Source: Rallus limicola (lineage: Eukaryota; Chordata; Aves; Gruiformes; Rallidae). Taken from it: 64,000 bases of DNA. The DNA is taken from contig JAKCOZ010000002.1 of assembly GCA_022605955.1 (NCBI GenBank), positions 65,886,783 through 65,950,782 of the forward strand, given 5' to 3'. Position 1 is the first letter of the stretch. The number at the start of each line of letters is the position of its first letter. The position numbers were made by a program, and so were the translations under genes. Below the pieces are notes generated by a model. That model searched no databases. It saw only the letters and a program-made list of their open reading frames with translations, and was not told the DNA's origin. Of this stretch, positions 48,690-61,570 are shown piece by piece.

Positions 48690-49420
48690 AGCCAGCATCC
48701 TGGCCAAGGGGGAAGGGTCTCCTTGAAGAGTTGAAGAAACAGCTCCCAATTCTCAGCCCAAATCCAAGGGGTTTTATTTGGTTTTATGTCTTTGATCTAA
48801 GTGACAGTGGGCAGGGCTGGGATAGGAGTGGGCAATACTACCTTCCATGTTAGTCCTTAGCAGTGTTCCACCTTATGCCTTATCTGCTGCCTATCTTTGT
48901 ATTGTCTGGGCCCATTGGATCCAAATTGGGACCCTCTGGCTTGCCTATATCTTCTAGGCAGGTGAATAGTGGTTTGATTGGGACTAAAGGCATATAGTCT
49001 ATTGAAGGAATTCAAGGCTCAACCCAGGTTTCCGTGCTGTGAAATATGCAACACACTCCTGTTCAGTCTCAGTTTATGGCACAACTCAAGTTTGAGCTAT
49101 CTACACAGTTCCCCATGAGTTGTCTCTGTGGAGATGGGGCCTCAAGGCAGTCCAAGGCTGAGCTGCTTTTATAACCCACCATGTGGTTGGTGCACTAGGC
49201 CTTACTGAAACCTGTTTGTGGAACTCGGAACCAGACAATCCTTACACTGCATAACCGCAGTAAGCTAAATAACCCAATCACAGCCAAGAAGTTTTTTATT
49301 TCGGCTTCTGGACTCCTGTGCATGGCATACCACAACATTCAGTGTTCCTACAAGTTTCTTTAACCTACAAGACAGGCCTTTCCTCTCAATATCCCTCCAT
49401 GGTCCCACAACACCTCTTCA
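48690..49420 (-). mobile_element. Possible old LTR or promoter-like island
   Basis: This roughly 700-bp segment is richer in G+C than its flanks and contains retroviral-LTR-like signals on the minus strand. They are a TGTTGTGGG-type start near 49420, TATAAAAGC at about 49166-49173 within GGGTTATAAAAGCAGCTC, and AATAAA at 48773-48778 (a second near 49296). No gag or pol is adjacent. I cannot match it to a named family. It may be one LTR, two abutting pieces, or unique sequence. Confidence 0.3.
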
Positions 49421-49484
49421 TGCACTTCATACATTGCCATCCTATTCTAGGTCTTTAGGGTTATGCTAGAACCATAAAAAGCTC

Positions 49485-49672
49485 CATAATTTAAATAGGA
49501 TGGGACCTTCAGACATCATCTGATCCTAACCCCTGCTCAAAACAGGTCTGACTAGACCAAATATCTCAGTCATTTCTAGTAAAGACTTGAATGTCTCAGA
49601 GGATGGAGCTTTCACCACTTCTGTGAGCAATCTATTCCAGTGTGTAGGCACCATTAAAACTCTGTGAGGTTT
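49485..49672 (-). mobile_element. CR1 LINE scrap, 3' end
   Basis: Plus-strand words GGGACCTTCAGACATCATC, CAAAACAGGTCTGACTAG, AAAGACTTGAATGTCTCAG and CAATCTATTCCAGTG are a decayed reverse complement of a CR1 3' region. The CR1 coding portion is almost entirely absent. Old. Confidence 0.8.
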
Positions 49673-52600
49673 TCAGTTTGTCGGTCTGAAATGCTTTTAG
49701 ACTCTCTGATGACAGCGTTCTGAAAAGGCATTTAAGAATTTTTACATTATTTCAGTTCATATGCTGTGACCTCAAGAGATAGAAGGGTTTATCAGTTGCT
49801 GTCTTTAAAATGGAATACCGTAATGTTGAAGAGATTATTTATTTAATATGTAAATCAATTTGTTTTGGGATTGGAAAAGTAGCTAAGAGGAGTGGTTTTT
49901 GGAAATTCCTTCAAGACAATGTCTGTAATATCCACCAAACATATTTTTCAAAGTAACATGAGGAAAACATACAGTTAGTAAGATATTTACCTTGTAAGAA
50001 TGTTTCCTTGATTTTATTAACAAAGAACATTTTCTACCTCATTTCTGCTGAACTGAACACAGAATTTTCCCAATTGATTAGACGCAAACCTAAGACATAT
50101 ATGAAATTCTAACCATTCACCATCTATTCTTACTCCAGTCTGATCAGCAATAGCGGAGGAAATAACAAGAATTAGGTCCAGTATGGCTTGATTAGCTGTA
50201 AGCCACTTTTCCATAATGCAAAACACTTTCTCTATATTTTCTTCTCTTGATGCAGTATTACTAGATGAATGGCACCAATGTACTTAAACAGACACAAAGA
50301 TGTCACAAAATCAATCAAATAGAAACTTGTAAATTCATTTTATAGTCTCTGAAACTCATTGAAGTCAGAGGGAAGGTCAGGCCCCATGTTAGCATTTAGA
50401 ACATAAAATTGATTTAAGGGTATAAGGTTAAAAATCAACATTGGATTTTAAAGGCTTTACAATAGTCATGATACTTGACAGTAATTGATGTCCTCATTAA
50501 TTTTTTCACCTTAGCCAAGAAACTTTAACTAAAATAAATTCTATTTCTCTTCATTCCAAACTACTTCTCAAGACCCATTTACTATTTTTTATTTATTTTT
50601 CTGCTTCAGCTTGTGTACCCTCTCATAGAAGAAACAGTTTATTTCATAATGTTTTTATTACTGCCTTTGTTTCAATCCTATAACATATTTCCAGATCTAT
50701 GAAATGCCAAGTAAACCTTTTAATGGAGAAGTTAAAGAATGTCCTTGCTGCATAGGCAAGGCTTTACGACAGGGTATTAATATGTTTTCCTCAATTGCAC
50801 ATACTGCACGCAATATAGAAAGCTATTAATACAGTCCTTTTAAACTGCTGGAAGTCATTTTTAGCTTTGATCACATCAAGCATTAGCGTCACAATGATCA
50901 CTATATTAATACAGATTAACATATACATATATATTTCTGCTTTAATGCTTTCTATTCTATTCCTATTTGTCTAAAGAAAAAGAATATTTAATTATGCCCA
51001 TACTCTTTGAAGTACTAATTTTAGACAGCTCCATATTGAAAGCCACTGAAGAACTAACCATGATTATTTCAGTCTCTCACCACATAGATTTCCCACTCAG
51101 ATAATCAGGGATAATTTATAACCAGTATAGAATACTTCTTCCATCACAAACTAAAAAAGGTTTGACATTTTAAAAAGATTTAAGTTTACAGTAGTGTTGT
51201 GTATTGTTAACACAAAAGTTGTTGTGTACCCCAAAATTCCAATAATTTACCTCAAGTTGCTGTATAATTGTTGTAATTTCACTCAAGCATTGAAAACTAG
51301 CTGAAAAGAGTGTACTGCTTGTTTTAGGACACTGCCAGTGAGTCAGGAGCCCTGATTTTATTCTGTTCTCTAGTGTTCCTCCTCTATTATGCCTGCTTCT
51401 GGCTCTAAACCCTACCTCAAGATGATGGACGATGCCCATAGCAAACAGTGAATCAGGCAGCACCTGAGGGCATACCTGAGTGTTCAAGACTTGCTTTGTC
51501 TGTACTGTTAAATGTATACTGCAGTCTCAGGCATGGTGTTGTTCAATGTCAGGTATTTTTCCAGATAATTTCTTGTTGTGGCTTGAAGGTTGGCATAGAC
51601 CAGGGAGTTAAGAGATCCATTCGCTCTATGGCATTTTGAGGCAGTTCCCTTGTTTTGAAGGGGGAAATGTTTTAATACTGCCAGCTGTCCTTAGAGCTGG
51701 CAAACAGGGCTAGTAACAGTATGAAGTCGTTGTAACTGGAAAGACTTAAAGCATTTCACTTTGGTACAATTTAAGCACCTATATTTTGTGGGGAAAACAA
51801 AGTTAAAACTCACCATAATAGTTAGATGCTGAACAACACTAAACACCTGCAGCCCAAGCTCAGCTTACCTCCTTGATATAAAAGGAAACAATTTGCTTTT
51901 TACAGTAGCTTCCTGTTGATGTGAGATCCTGCGTCAAATACAGAAGACATGGACACATACTCCTCAGCATAAGAATTCACTGCTTTTTGTGTCTCAGAAA
52001 ATCTTCATAACCACTGATAGTTCAATAACTTAGAGGGAGACACCTAGCACTGAACAGCATGCTATCCTGGAATGCAGAGAACTCTGGGTTTTAACTCCCT
52101 CCTGGTGAGGAAGGAATTTAACATACTTCTGATAGGGAGTGAGCGTGAAGGCAAGAGCCATGGCCAGCTCCCTGCACAGCCTACCACAAGAACTTCTAGC
52201 AGGAAGGCAGCTGGGACTGAAATCTCCAATTCATACAGATATTTGTCACAGGTCCAAGAGGTAAAGAAAGTCTGTCGTAGGCATTGACACATGCAAACCG
52301 TTCAATTCTAGAAAATGAGGTTTTATAGATGATGAATTATCCCCTGTGTTGCTTAGGAAAAGAGAGCAGTTAGTACAGGTTTGTGAATTCTCTTCTTGAA
52401 ACCAGTGCTACAACACTCAAACTGTTAAAGCCTAAATACTTTGTAAATGTAGGCCTAAATTCTCAGGGAGGAGTGGGAATCCTGAGTTATGGGAATGCTT
52501 ATATTAGCCTATATATTAGGTATGAAGAAGGCTTTTTGCCTGTGAGGTAAAAATCATGGAAACCATAACACCCCATACAAAAATCACTGTATCCTGGGTC

Positions 52601-55600
52601 TCTCAGGTAGTGCATGTACTACCTTGCCATAATACAATTCTGACTCTGCCTGTGATCAAGTCAACACTGAAGCACAATACAACAAATGCAGTCTATTAGC
52701 TGGAGAAAAAAAGCACTCAGCAGATACTGAGTGCTTAAGGCATTCACTGAAAGGCTAGAACATACCAGTTTCTGTCTGTTTCATAAATCACAGACATCTG
52801 AGAGCTTCTGCCACACTAAACATGCTCTAAGATTTTGCTACTGGGATTAAAAGAGAGAGAAGAGAAAATTTTAAGCATGGTCATGCTTTATGTACCTGAA
52901 AATAGAAACATGCAGGTTTAAAATGTGGGTGTCAGGACAATTTGATCTTAACAATAGGCTTGGATGTACTATTAAATAGAATTGTTATGCCCTTAAACAG
53001 TTGAAATCTTGAGGCAGCTACAAAGCTAATCAGCAGTGGAACTGGAAATTACAACCATCAGCGGCATATACTGGGCTTCAGTAGCTGAAGAGACTTTTAG
53101 GTATTATCAGTTTCACCTCTGCTTCCTAGAACACATTGTATTTCTAATAAATGGTTCAACAATGGGGACCTTGTCATGTATTGCAATACATGTAACAAAT
53201 CAACTTTGTCACTGTATTGACAATTGCTACAGTGGCACAAACATCTCTGCAGTTCTAATTTATAGCTTTTAAATACTACCATCCCGCAGGTACACAAATC
53301 TGGTAAAATGGTTTCAAATCATCACCGTATATGATCATCATTGTATATGAATTTTTTAGAAAAATTTGTCAACAGGATTCTTTTCCTAATTCAAAATACT
53401 ACCTGATGTATGATAAATAACTGAATCACTTAATCTAAAAATTTCAGAACAGTAGTATTTATTACAGTTTTCTATGGTTTCTCTTCCTAGCTTGGTCAAG
53501 TCATGAGCCTACAATGAGATAAGTGAGTACAAAAGTACTATCATCCCACAATACTGTGGAGCTTTTATGTGGATTGAGAAAACATAAGGTAGCATAAAGC
53601 CACTGTGACTGATTACTTTTCTAAACTGAACCACAGCTGCTTTAACCACACTTTTCACTAACATTATCTTTTTGAAGCTTTCAATTGAATCAGTCATGTT
53701 GTGTTATGCTACCTGACTTCTAACATGATGTGATGGAGGAACAAAATGACACAAGGCATTTGCAATAGATCAGTCAGAAAATCAAAGACAGGAAAAGCAT
53801 CAACAGCAAAATAATTCATGAGTCTATTGTATAGCTTCTGGATTAGGTGGAATGCATTTTTATTCCTTATAAGTCTGCATTTTCAGAAGTATCTTACAAA
53901 TATCCAAAAAAGGAAGGCACTTTTATAAGAAACTTTGTATAGAAAACATCAATTCACTAATTCACAGATATTTTTGTATGCAATTTACATGTATTTTAGC
54001 TCTGGTTTAAGAAAGCCCACAAATGCAAGCTGCATTCTGTTCTACTTAAGGCAGCTTTGAGGTATGCTTTTCTATGCCTTTAAAACAATTTGAAGAGCTG
54101 TTTTGATCTAGAATTGAATGTGTGGAATTGTATGTGCTCTTCAAACATTTAAAATTAATGTTATTGTTTACAACAGGTTGAAAATAAGAATTCAAAAAAT
54201 AGAAATACTCTATGTTTAAATTGTAGTTCAAAAGACCTGAATAGACCCAATAAAAATATCATACCTGAAATTTAGTGGAGTTGAAAATTAAGACAGAAAA
54301 TGCAAGAAAATTTTGGCCCTTTTGGGATGAACCGCTAGTTGGCTGATTGGAAAGGTAATAAAGTAAGAAGAAAACATTGAATAAATGCCTATTCTGTGGC
54401 TAAGTAAAAATACCTGTTTTAAATGAAAAAGCAATATATTGCTGAATTAAGAAAAAAAAAGGTACATTCTAAAAAAAGGTACATAATAGGCAAGAAAAGA
54501 GGCAGGCAGTCTGGCACAAACATCTGGGGTGGCAATGGAATTCCAGAAGACTTGCATGTCTATTCATATTCTGTTAGACTTTAACCTGAATTGCTAAAAG
54601 CTACTTCGTGTTCTGGGTCAAAACAAGGACCTAGTCTCCCCGTCTTGTGCTATAGACACTTTGCAAAATTCAATCTCTTACTTGTTGCCTTCCTGACATT
54701 TGAGTCTTTCGTTCCTATCAACCAATTATCCTGATGTAATACAAATGTTAAATCTCTTTTTCCTAATGCTAAGTGTTCAGAATCCATTTCCCTGCCTTTT
54801 TGGTTGGTTCTCCAACAACTGACCTGCTAGACAGTCTGAGTATCTTCAAAAAGAACTAGGTGAGCTGAAACTTCATGTAATATAGGCATCAATTATTTCC
54901 CATGAATTCTATTTGCATTCAGTGGTAGAAAAGATTCATCATCATCATCATCTACAGCCAAGGAAGAGACGTATTTCCAGATAATGATCCATCTTATTTT
55001 ATGATCCTGTCTCCAGAAACACTTATTACACAAAAATAGTATAATAGGTAGGTATATAGAGAAATTACTACTATATGCCTAGTTTTGGACAACTACAGTT
55101 ATTGGAGATTACTTTACATCCTAACTAAAGCAGATTGAGCCACTCTGGAGATACCTGTCACCTTCCAGTTTAACACAGAAAGAGGTTCTCAGATTAGGAC
55201 CTCCTACATGGTCCTCTTTCTACAAAACCTGATGGACTGCTTCAGCAGTTATCCTAGATCAACTAGATTACACCTTTTCTTCCTTGTCACACTTGTTCTC
55301 TCCCTTACAGAAACTGTGGCTGGGGTTAGTACCTCAGTGAATTGGAACGGTCCTAAATTTGTGTAATTAAATGACAGAAAATTGATTCTTAGTCACAACA
55401 GATCTGCTTCTGCTTTTGCTGTTCACATGTGAGAACCAAAAATACTAAGGTTGCAACACGGTAAAATTTTTTGAAGAAACTGATAGCATCAACTAAAACA
55501 GGTAAGTGAACAATCTAAAAGCAGTTGGGTACAGTATTTCTAAGACTAAAAACATTTTTTATGAGTATGCAGGTCTCGCACTACCGGGGTTGGGGACACT

Positions 55601-55829
55601 GAACAACTTCTTTCTCAGGGGATTTCTGGTCAAGACCAATTGAGACAGCAAGAGAAAAGTGAGTGTAGCTGCCATGAATGAGGAATGGGGCCTAATACGT
55701 TTATTCTGAAATGCTTTACTACTGCAGTAAAAAAAAACAAAACAAAACATAAATAACTCCATTTTTTTAGCAATATAAAAAGGAGTTGTATTGGGTGTCA
55801 GTGCTAAGGTGCTGGCACTGGCACTGCTG
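49673..55829. other. Unique AT-rich DNA, no gene recognised
   Basis: No gene or transposon recognised over about 6 kb. A 16-bp near-tandem pair is at 53319-53350 (TCATCACCGTATATGA and TCATCATTGTATATGA). A short (ATC)n lies near 54937-54952, and AAAAAAGGTACAT is repeated near 54447 and 54473. Open frames lack domains. Confidence 0.5.
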
Positions 55830-56556
55830 CAGGAGATATCTCTGTGAGAGGAGGTTGGGGCTACCCTGTGCTGGATGTGGCCAGTTCAAGCTGACTCCAA
55901 TGGACATAGCTGAGCCCATCAGCCAAGGTAAGTGGCACACCTGGAAAAGTATGTTTTAAGAAAGGACAGAAAACACCAGGGGTGGGGGTGAAGAAATAAA
56001 AGTGAGAAACAGAAGAGGAACATCAAGTTCAGAGAAGAAAGTGGGGAAAGAGGTGTTCTAACCTGTAGAGCAGAGATTTCTCTGTGGCCCATGGAGGGAG
56101 CAGTTAAATGTTTCTGACAGAAATGTAGCCACCTGTGGAGACCCCACGCAGAAGAATAGGAAAAGTGTGAGGAGTAGGAAGAAGCTGCAGAGGGTAACTG
56201 TTATGGGCTGACCCCTGTAACCCTCACTCCCCATCCACCCCATGCTCAGTGGGAATGGAAGGCAGAGGAGTCGAGATTGAAGGCCTGAAGATGAGGCTGG
56301 AAAAGACAAGGAGAATGGTGTCAGCTTATTTTTTTTCCTTTACTTCTCACTACCCAAATCTATTTTAACTGGCTATAAATTAAATTAATTTTCACCATTT
56401 TGAGTGTCTTTCACCCATGACAATAAATAATAAGAAATCTCCCTTTCTTTTTCTCACCCCAAGAGCTTTTCCTTTATAGTTTCTACTCCATCCCATAGCG
56501 GAAGAGTGAGTTCACAGCTGGGAGTTTGGCCCTTAGCCAAAAGTCAAACCAGCGCA
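55830..56556 (+). mobile_element. LTR 3' part, avian ERVL-like family
   Basis: Matches the downstream two thirds of the same LTR family as at 9830-10436. It shows GGAGATATCTCTGTGAG, GGCCAGTTCAAGCTGACTCC and GAGCCCATCAGCC near 55914, a block with CCTGTGGAGACCCCACGC near 56131, ATAAATTAAATTAATTTTC near 56375, and the terminal TTAGCCAAAAGTCAAACCAGCGCA. The family polyadenylation signal is degraded, with TATAAA where AATAAA is expected. The 5' third is missing or unrecognisable. No adjoining retroviral genes. Confidence 0.78.
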
Positions 56557-57603
56557 GCAACAGAAACCGTATTTCATGTTACCTTTGCATCAAGTTGCTT
56601 TGAAAGTAATGGAAAATGCTACATTTTACTTCCTATATAAGCTCAAAAGAATTCTTCTGCAACCTATTTCACATTAGTTTAAACAATTGTCATGAGTTTC
56701 AAGAGGATGCGATAGGTACGAGAGTGAACAGAAAAAGCCCTATAAAAAGTCTGCTAAAAAAAGCATAAGACAAACCAAGTTATCTGCACTGCCGTGTTCT
56801 TGAAATAAAATTCCATCAGTCTAAGTTAATGGTTCTTAATAAATGTGGTTAACAGCTAAAAATGGAGTAAAGCATTCATTTTTTCAACATTATAAGCAGT
56901 CCTTGCACACAGTATAAAAATAGAAAGAATGACTTCAGGATTTTTTTCCCTTTGAATTGAGTTGTCACTCATTAACTTAACGTTTAAAGAACAGTTCATT
57001 AATACACTGTCATTGATGTGTGACTCCATTATCAAAGCTCTTCAAGATTCAAATTTTCCATTGTAAACTGCCCATCTTTCTAAAACCTGTGAAATGTACT
57101 TTGGGTCCACCAAATATTAACTTCATAATGCTGTCATGTTAGGTGTATTTTGTTTCATTAAGGTGTCTACCATTTAGCTTTCAGTTTGGCAAAAGTTTAT
57201 ATAGACACCTATAGACTATAAAAAATTGAATTAGAAAAACAGGAACAGTCAGAAATCAAATTATGTAAACTTGGCATTTTCTTATCTGGGGTACCTCTTG
57301 TAACTCACATGACATTTCATCTGTTGCAGTGGAAAGAGAACAGCAAAAAAGAGGGGAACATGAGTCAGGAAGTATAAAGGGATAACATTAAAATATCTGA
57401 CAATCATTCTAGCAACGAGCAGCTTCCATGAATTGCCATCCACTATAAACAAGCAACTCAGATGGAAAGAGCATTAAGTTGTAAGTGGCTATCCTGTTAC
57501 AACAAAGACATCTTCCCTTATGCTGAACCAGAATAATCCCACTATTAGGTAGGGCTGCATCATAGACTGAAGTGCAATGAAAGGAAGATGCATAGTAACT
57601 TCA
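56557..57603. other. Unique AT-rich DNA, no gene recognised
   Basis: No gene, transposon or notable repeat seen. Confidence 0.6.
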
Positions 57604-57771
57604 AATCACAGAATCAAAATGTTTGAAAAGACCTTTAAGATTATCAAGTTCAACTGTTCCCATCCTATACTAAACCATATCCCTAAGTCTGATCTATATC
57701 TGATCTACCCTTTTTTCAAACACATCTAGGGATGGTGACCCAACCATCTCCCTGGGCAGTCTGTTCCAGGC
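57604..57771 (-). mobile_element. CR1 LINE scrap, 3' end
   Basis: Starts with the end octamer remnant (AATCACAGAATCAAAATG), followed by AAGACCTTTAAGATTATC, AACCATATCCCTAAG, AGGGATGGTGACCCAACC and CTCCCTGGGCAGTCTGTTCC, the reverse complement of a CR1 3' region. It ends abruptly after about 170 bp. Confidence 0.9.
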
Positions 57772-60700
57772 AAATAGACAGTTATAAGATCATTCTTGTA
57801 GCTGCAGTAGCCTTGAGCTGCATATAAACTAATTTTCTCTCTTAGGAAGATAAATTAGTCAATGAATTACCTTGTCTTACGATAGTTAGACTATTTAAAG
57901 CATAAGGAATACCTTGGGCCTTTGGATGGTGCGAAGTAGAGTTCTGAGATGCACAAGTGCTCTGCTGTAAGTTTTGATGGTCCTTTGAAACACCTCTGAA
58001 GTGCATGACGTTTCACAAAAGAATCACTCCATAAACAGTTAACACTAAGGGTGGTATTTCAGGCTTTGTTTTGGTCCATGCAAGTGCAATATTGATGGAA
58101 GCTGAATCATCTCAACTTCTAAAAAGTTAAAGTTCATATTTGTGGATGGAAATATTGATAGTTTAGTAGAAATTTTCTTCAGAAAACCCCTCTAATTAAA
58201 TCAATTACACATCAGCGTATCAGTCGAACTCCAGCTTCTAGCTGCGTATGTTTGTGCTACATTAAATTTTCTGCTATGCTCATTGTCAAAAAGCTACCAT
58301 CGTTAATTAAAGAACAGCATTGTATTTGTATTAATCATAGCCTCACTTACAAGAAGCAGGATTTACGAGCTTTTTCTTTTCCTCTTTATCAGCTAATCAT
58401 CATTGCCTACCACACATAAGAGCTTTTACTGCTACACAGAATAGAAATCTCATTAAATATTTTGTAGTTGACAAAAGTGGAGTCAGGAGGGAAAAAGAAT
58501 TGAAGAAAAGTTCAATTTTCCCCTGTCTTATGATTTTGAAAGGTAAGGGAAGAATCTCACAGTTACTTTTGCATTTCACTTTAATTCAGTTTCACAGGGA
58601 TACCTCTAGCCACCCAGAACTGTAATGAGGCCTTATATTGTGATACAGCAAAAGACCATTGCTCCCAATGGTCTGAGATTAAGAGAAGCAGGTACTGACC
58701 AGGACTCAAATATGTGGTTAGCATGTTCAATTTTCCCAGTATTAATATATTGTATAGACTACATTAACATTAAATACATTTAATATTATCTATTAAACAT
58801 AATTTTATAGCAAAGAATCACTGAAAAACTGGAAAACAGTCTTCAAATGGCCCTAAATATTGCCAAATATCTTCTTTTGGACACAAAATATCTTGCATTC
58901 TTGAAAATAAGAACCACAGTATGGAAGTCATAGAATGTGAAGACCCAACCACTTTTTAATGTCATTCACATGTTTATGTGACTTGAATATAGTTTAAAAA
59001 TTTTATGCAGTTCAGATTTAAGATTAGAGGATAACTATGATGAGAAATACAGTTAGGGAAAGTTTTGTGCAAGACTATTTCGTCCAACACTCCATCTAAT
59101 TAAAATTTTGAGGTATAAGTTTATTAGTTTCAAGGAAAGCAAGATAATTAAGGTTCCTGGAGTTCAAGATTCTATACAACCCATTAAAAAAGTTTTGACT
59201 TCACAGCAATGTGTATACTACAATTTAGTCAGTGAACACCCTGAGCATTTTCGGTTAAATAGGAATGTATGACCAGATACGATGGTTTTTAGAGATTCTG
59301 AATGGGTTCCACAGTTAGCATTTGTCAATAAGAGGTCTAACCTAGTTCTCTACTCCTTTTATGTAAGGAGTTTCAGAGGTGAGGGACCCGTGTTGAGCTA
59401 AGTGAAAGGAATTCATGTGAGCTGTAGTTAAGACTGGGATGTTAGGTTCCCTGGAGGATTAGGGTTAACCCAGGAGACAGCATTAAGCTTTACTGTGCTG
59501 TCTACTTCAGTTTGGGGAAAGGAAGTGTAAGTGAATATAGTCTTGGTTAGGCAGCAGTTCTTCTTTCTTGCCTGCCTGCTAAATTGCCGGTCCTTGCAAT
59601 ATGAGGAACCATCACAGACATTTCCTGAGATTTAGTTGTTAATTATAAACAACACTGAGTTGTTGAATGGTTTAAAAATATGCTTCTGTCTCTTGTTAGA
59701 AAATATTTGCTGTATTTATTACCAATGCATAACATTTTTGAGAGACATATGTTAGCCTGCATAAGAACAAACCACAGGCAGCCGTTACCACACAGAATGA
59801 GATTCTTAGAGAGAGATTCAAGGCAGAAATAATTCTCTGGTGATGTCTTTAACAACCAAAATGATAACTGCATCACAGATGAAAAGAAAGCCATCTAACA
59901 GTTCCTACCTCCTGTGCATTCTGATAAGTGGAACTAATAAGAGCTACTACTGAAAAGCCATCAATGAATTCCAGCAACAGTATGCACATACATGAGATCT
60001 AAGGATAGAAGTAGCAGCTTTTGGTCCACACCATCATCTCCGAGGAAAGTGGCTTCAATAACTAAGCCTTCATTAGTAAATTTGGAGACGGCTCCTATAT
60101 TTCCATGTTGAGTTTTCTGATGCCTTGCTTAAGTACTCATCTTTTGGAAACAAACATTGGGATTCCGAGCAGGGAATACTGAAGAGCATAATGCAGAGGT
60201 CTGCCAATCTGTTATAGAGAGAAATGGACCCCAAACACTTTTTTTTTTTCCAAACATGCTCCAAGACATTGTTTCCCAGCTCGAGCATCCCAACATGTTC
60301 TTTGGCTATATTCCAGTTCTGTGTTGGGGTCAGACCTGGATCTCACAGTCTGAGTAAAGAACTTGGATCCATTACAGAGTTTTAGTAATGGAGATTCTCT
60401 GCAATCTTTTTCCACTACTAGCTGTGCAACCAAAGACTTGGTGTTCACTCTTGCATACATCTGCTGGTACATTTAAGCAAAACAGGACTATTTGAAAACA
60501 TATTTCTTCATGCACAGCTGAAACCCTAGGAATATAAAGCTATGTGAAACAACAAAAACTATTTGGAAATAGGTTTTTATGCAAGCACACCATGTATGCA
60601 TTAAAAACGTCATATCCCTTCCTCATCTGCTATTTACTTCATATCCCTTCCTCATCTGCTATTTAGTTCATGTGTGCATATCAATGTTTCTATTTTCCCT

Positions 60701-61349
60701 TACTTGCCTTACTTCCATGAATGAGCAGCATGGATTTCAGAGGGGCTAATAAAGCAAACCCGTTCTGATTAAAATCAAAAACCACTGCAATTTTTCCCAT
60801 ATTATTGACTAACCCGGATTCTGCCATTTTACTTTAGCTGTTAATTTTGTTCCTCAGAATTACAGTATTATGGGGGTCAAACTATTTCAGTTGTATACAG
60901 ACAAGGGGTTTTTTTTTGAGAAGAATATGGATATAAATTGTCTATTTCAAATATTTAGATTTTTCTTACTCAGAAGGATATATTGCATGTTTCCTCTAGA
61001 CCAATCAACTACACGCTACAGAGGGGAGTTTTTGGAGAATCCAAATTTATTGCAAACAGCATAGTTTTCCATATAATTGGTGTATAAATTTCACTGGATT
61101 CTGATTACTGAGATCATGTCACTGCTCAAGTACTGAGTGCATTTTGGTGGAGTTTTGTGACTTACTCAACTACCCCTGCATATTCAGGACCTTTCAAGAT
61201 GTGAAAGTATTTGAGGAACAGAAGTAGACCGGACAGGTGGAAGATACCCCTCAATTCTAGGTAATACAAAGACATCCCTAGAAAGGAATGATCCTGGGTT
61301 TTAAAGCCTTACTTTGGGATAAGGAAATAATAGATTCAGTTTTCAATTT
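57772..61349. other. Unique AT-rich DNA, no gene recognised
   Basis: No gene recognised. About 58200-58420 is repeat-free with TTAATTAA and TTAATCA homeodomain-type words and could be a conserved non-coding element; this is inference from composition. A 29-bp tandem duplication at 60611-60668 is listed separately. A T-run lies at 60240-60250. Confidence 0.5.
60611..60668. repeat. 29-bp tandem duplication
   Basis: Units 60611-60639 and 60640-60668 (beginning CATATCCCTTCCTCATCTGC) are identical except for one base near their ends (ACTT versus AGTT). The near identity indicates a recent duplication. Confidence 0.95.
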
Positions 61350-61570
61350 TGTTACAGACATCCTGTATGACCTTGGACACTGTGCCAGAGGCACCTAGCC
61401 AGTTGGAAACACAAGACTTAGAGATTTAACTGGCATTCCGATTGTCTGAAACTGGGCTTTAGCCTCTCTGTGCCTCAGGTCCCTGTCTGTGAAAAGAAGA
61501 TAAATGGACTTCTCTGCTTCAGAGTGATATTGGGCAGACAAATTCATCTCAGACTGTGAGGTACAACTGT
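61350..61570 (+). mobile_element. Possible MIR-like/CORE-SINE relic
   Basis: TGTATGACCTTGGACAC near 61364, and after an interruption TTTAGCCTCTCTGTGCCTCA near 61459 and CTGTCTGTGAAAAG, resemble the conserved central part of the MIR-type tRNA-derived SINEs found across amniotes. About 75 bp of unrelated sequence separates the two blocks. Recognition is by pattern only. Confidence 0.45.

Noticed and set aside
59440..59480. AGGGTTAACCC word as another ERVL-like LTR end
   Set aside because: Surrounding sequence does not continue into the LTR family on either strand.
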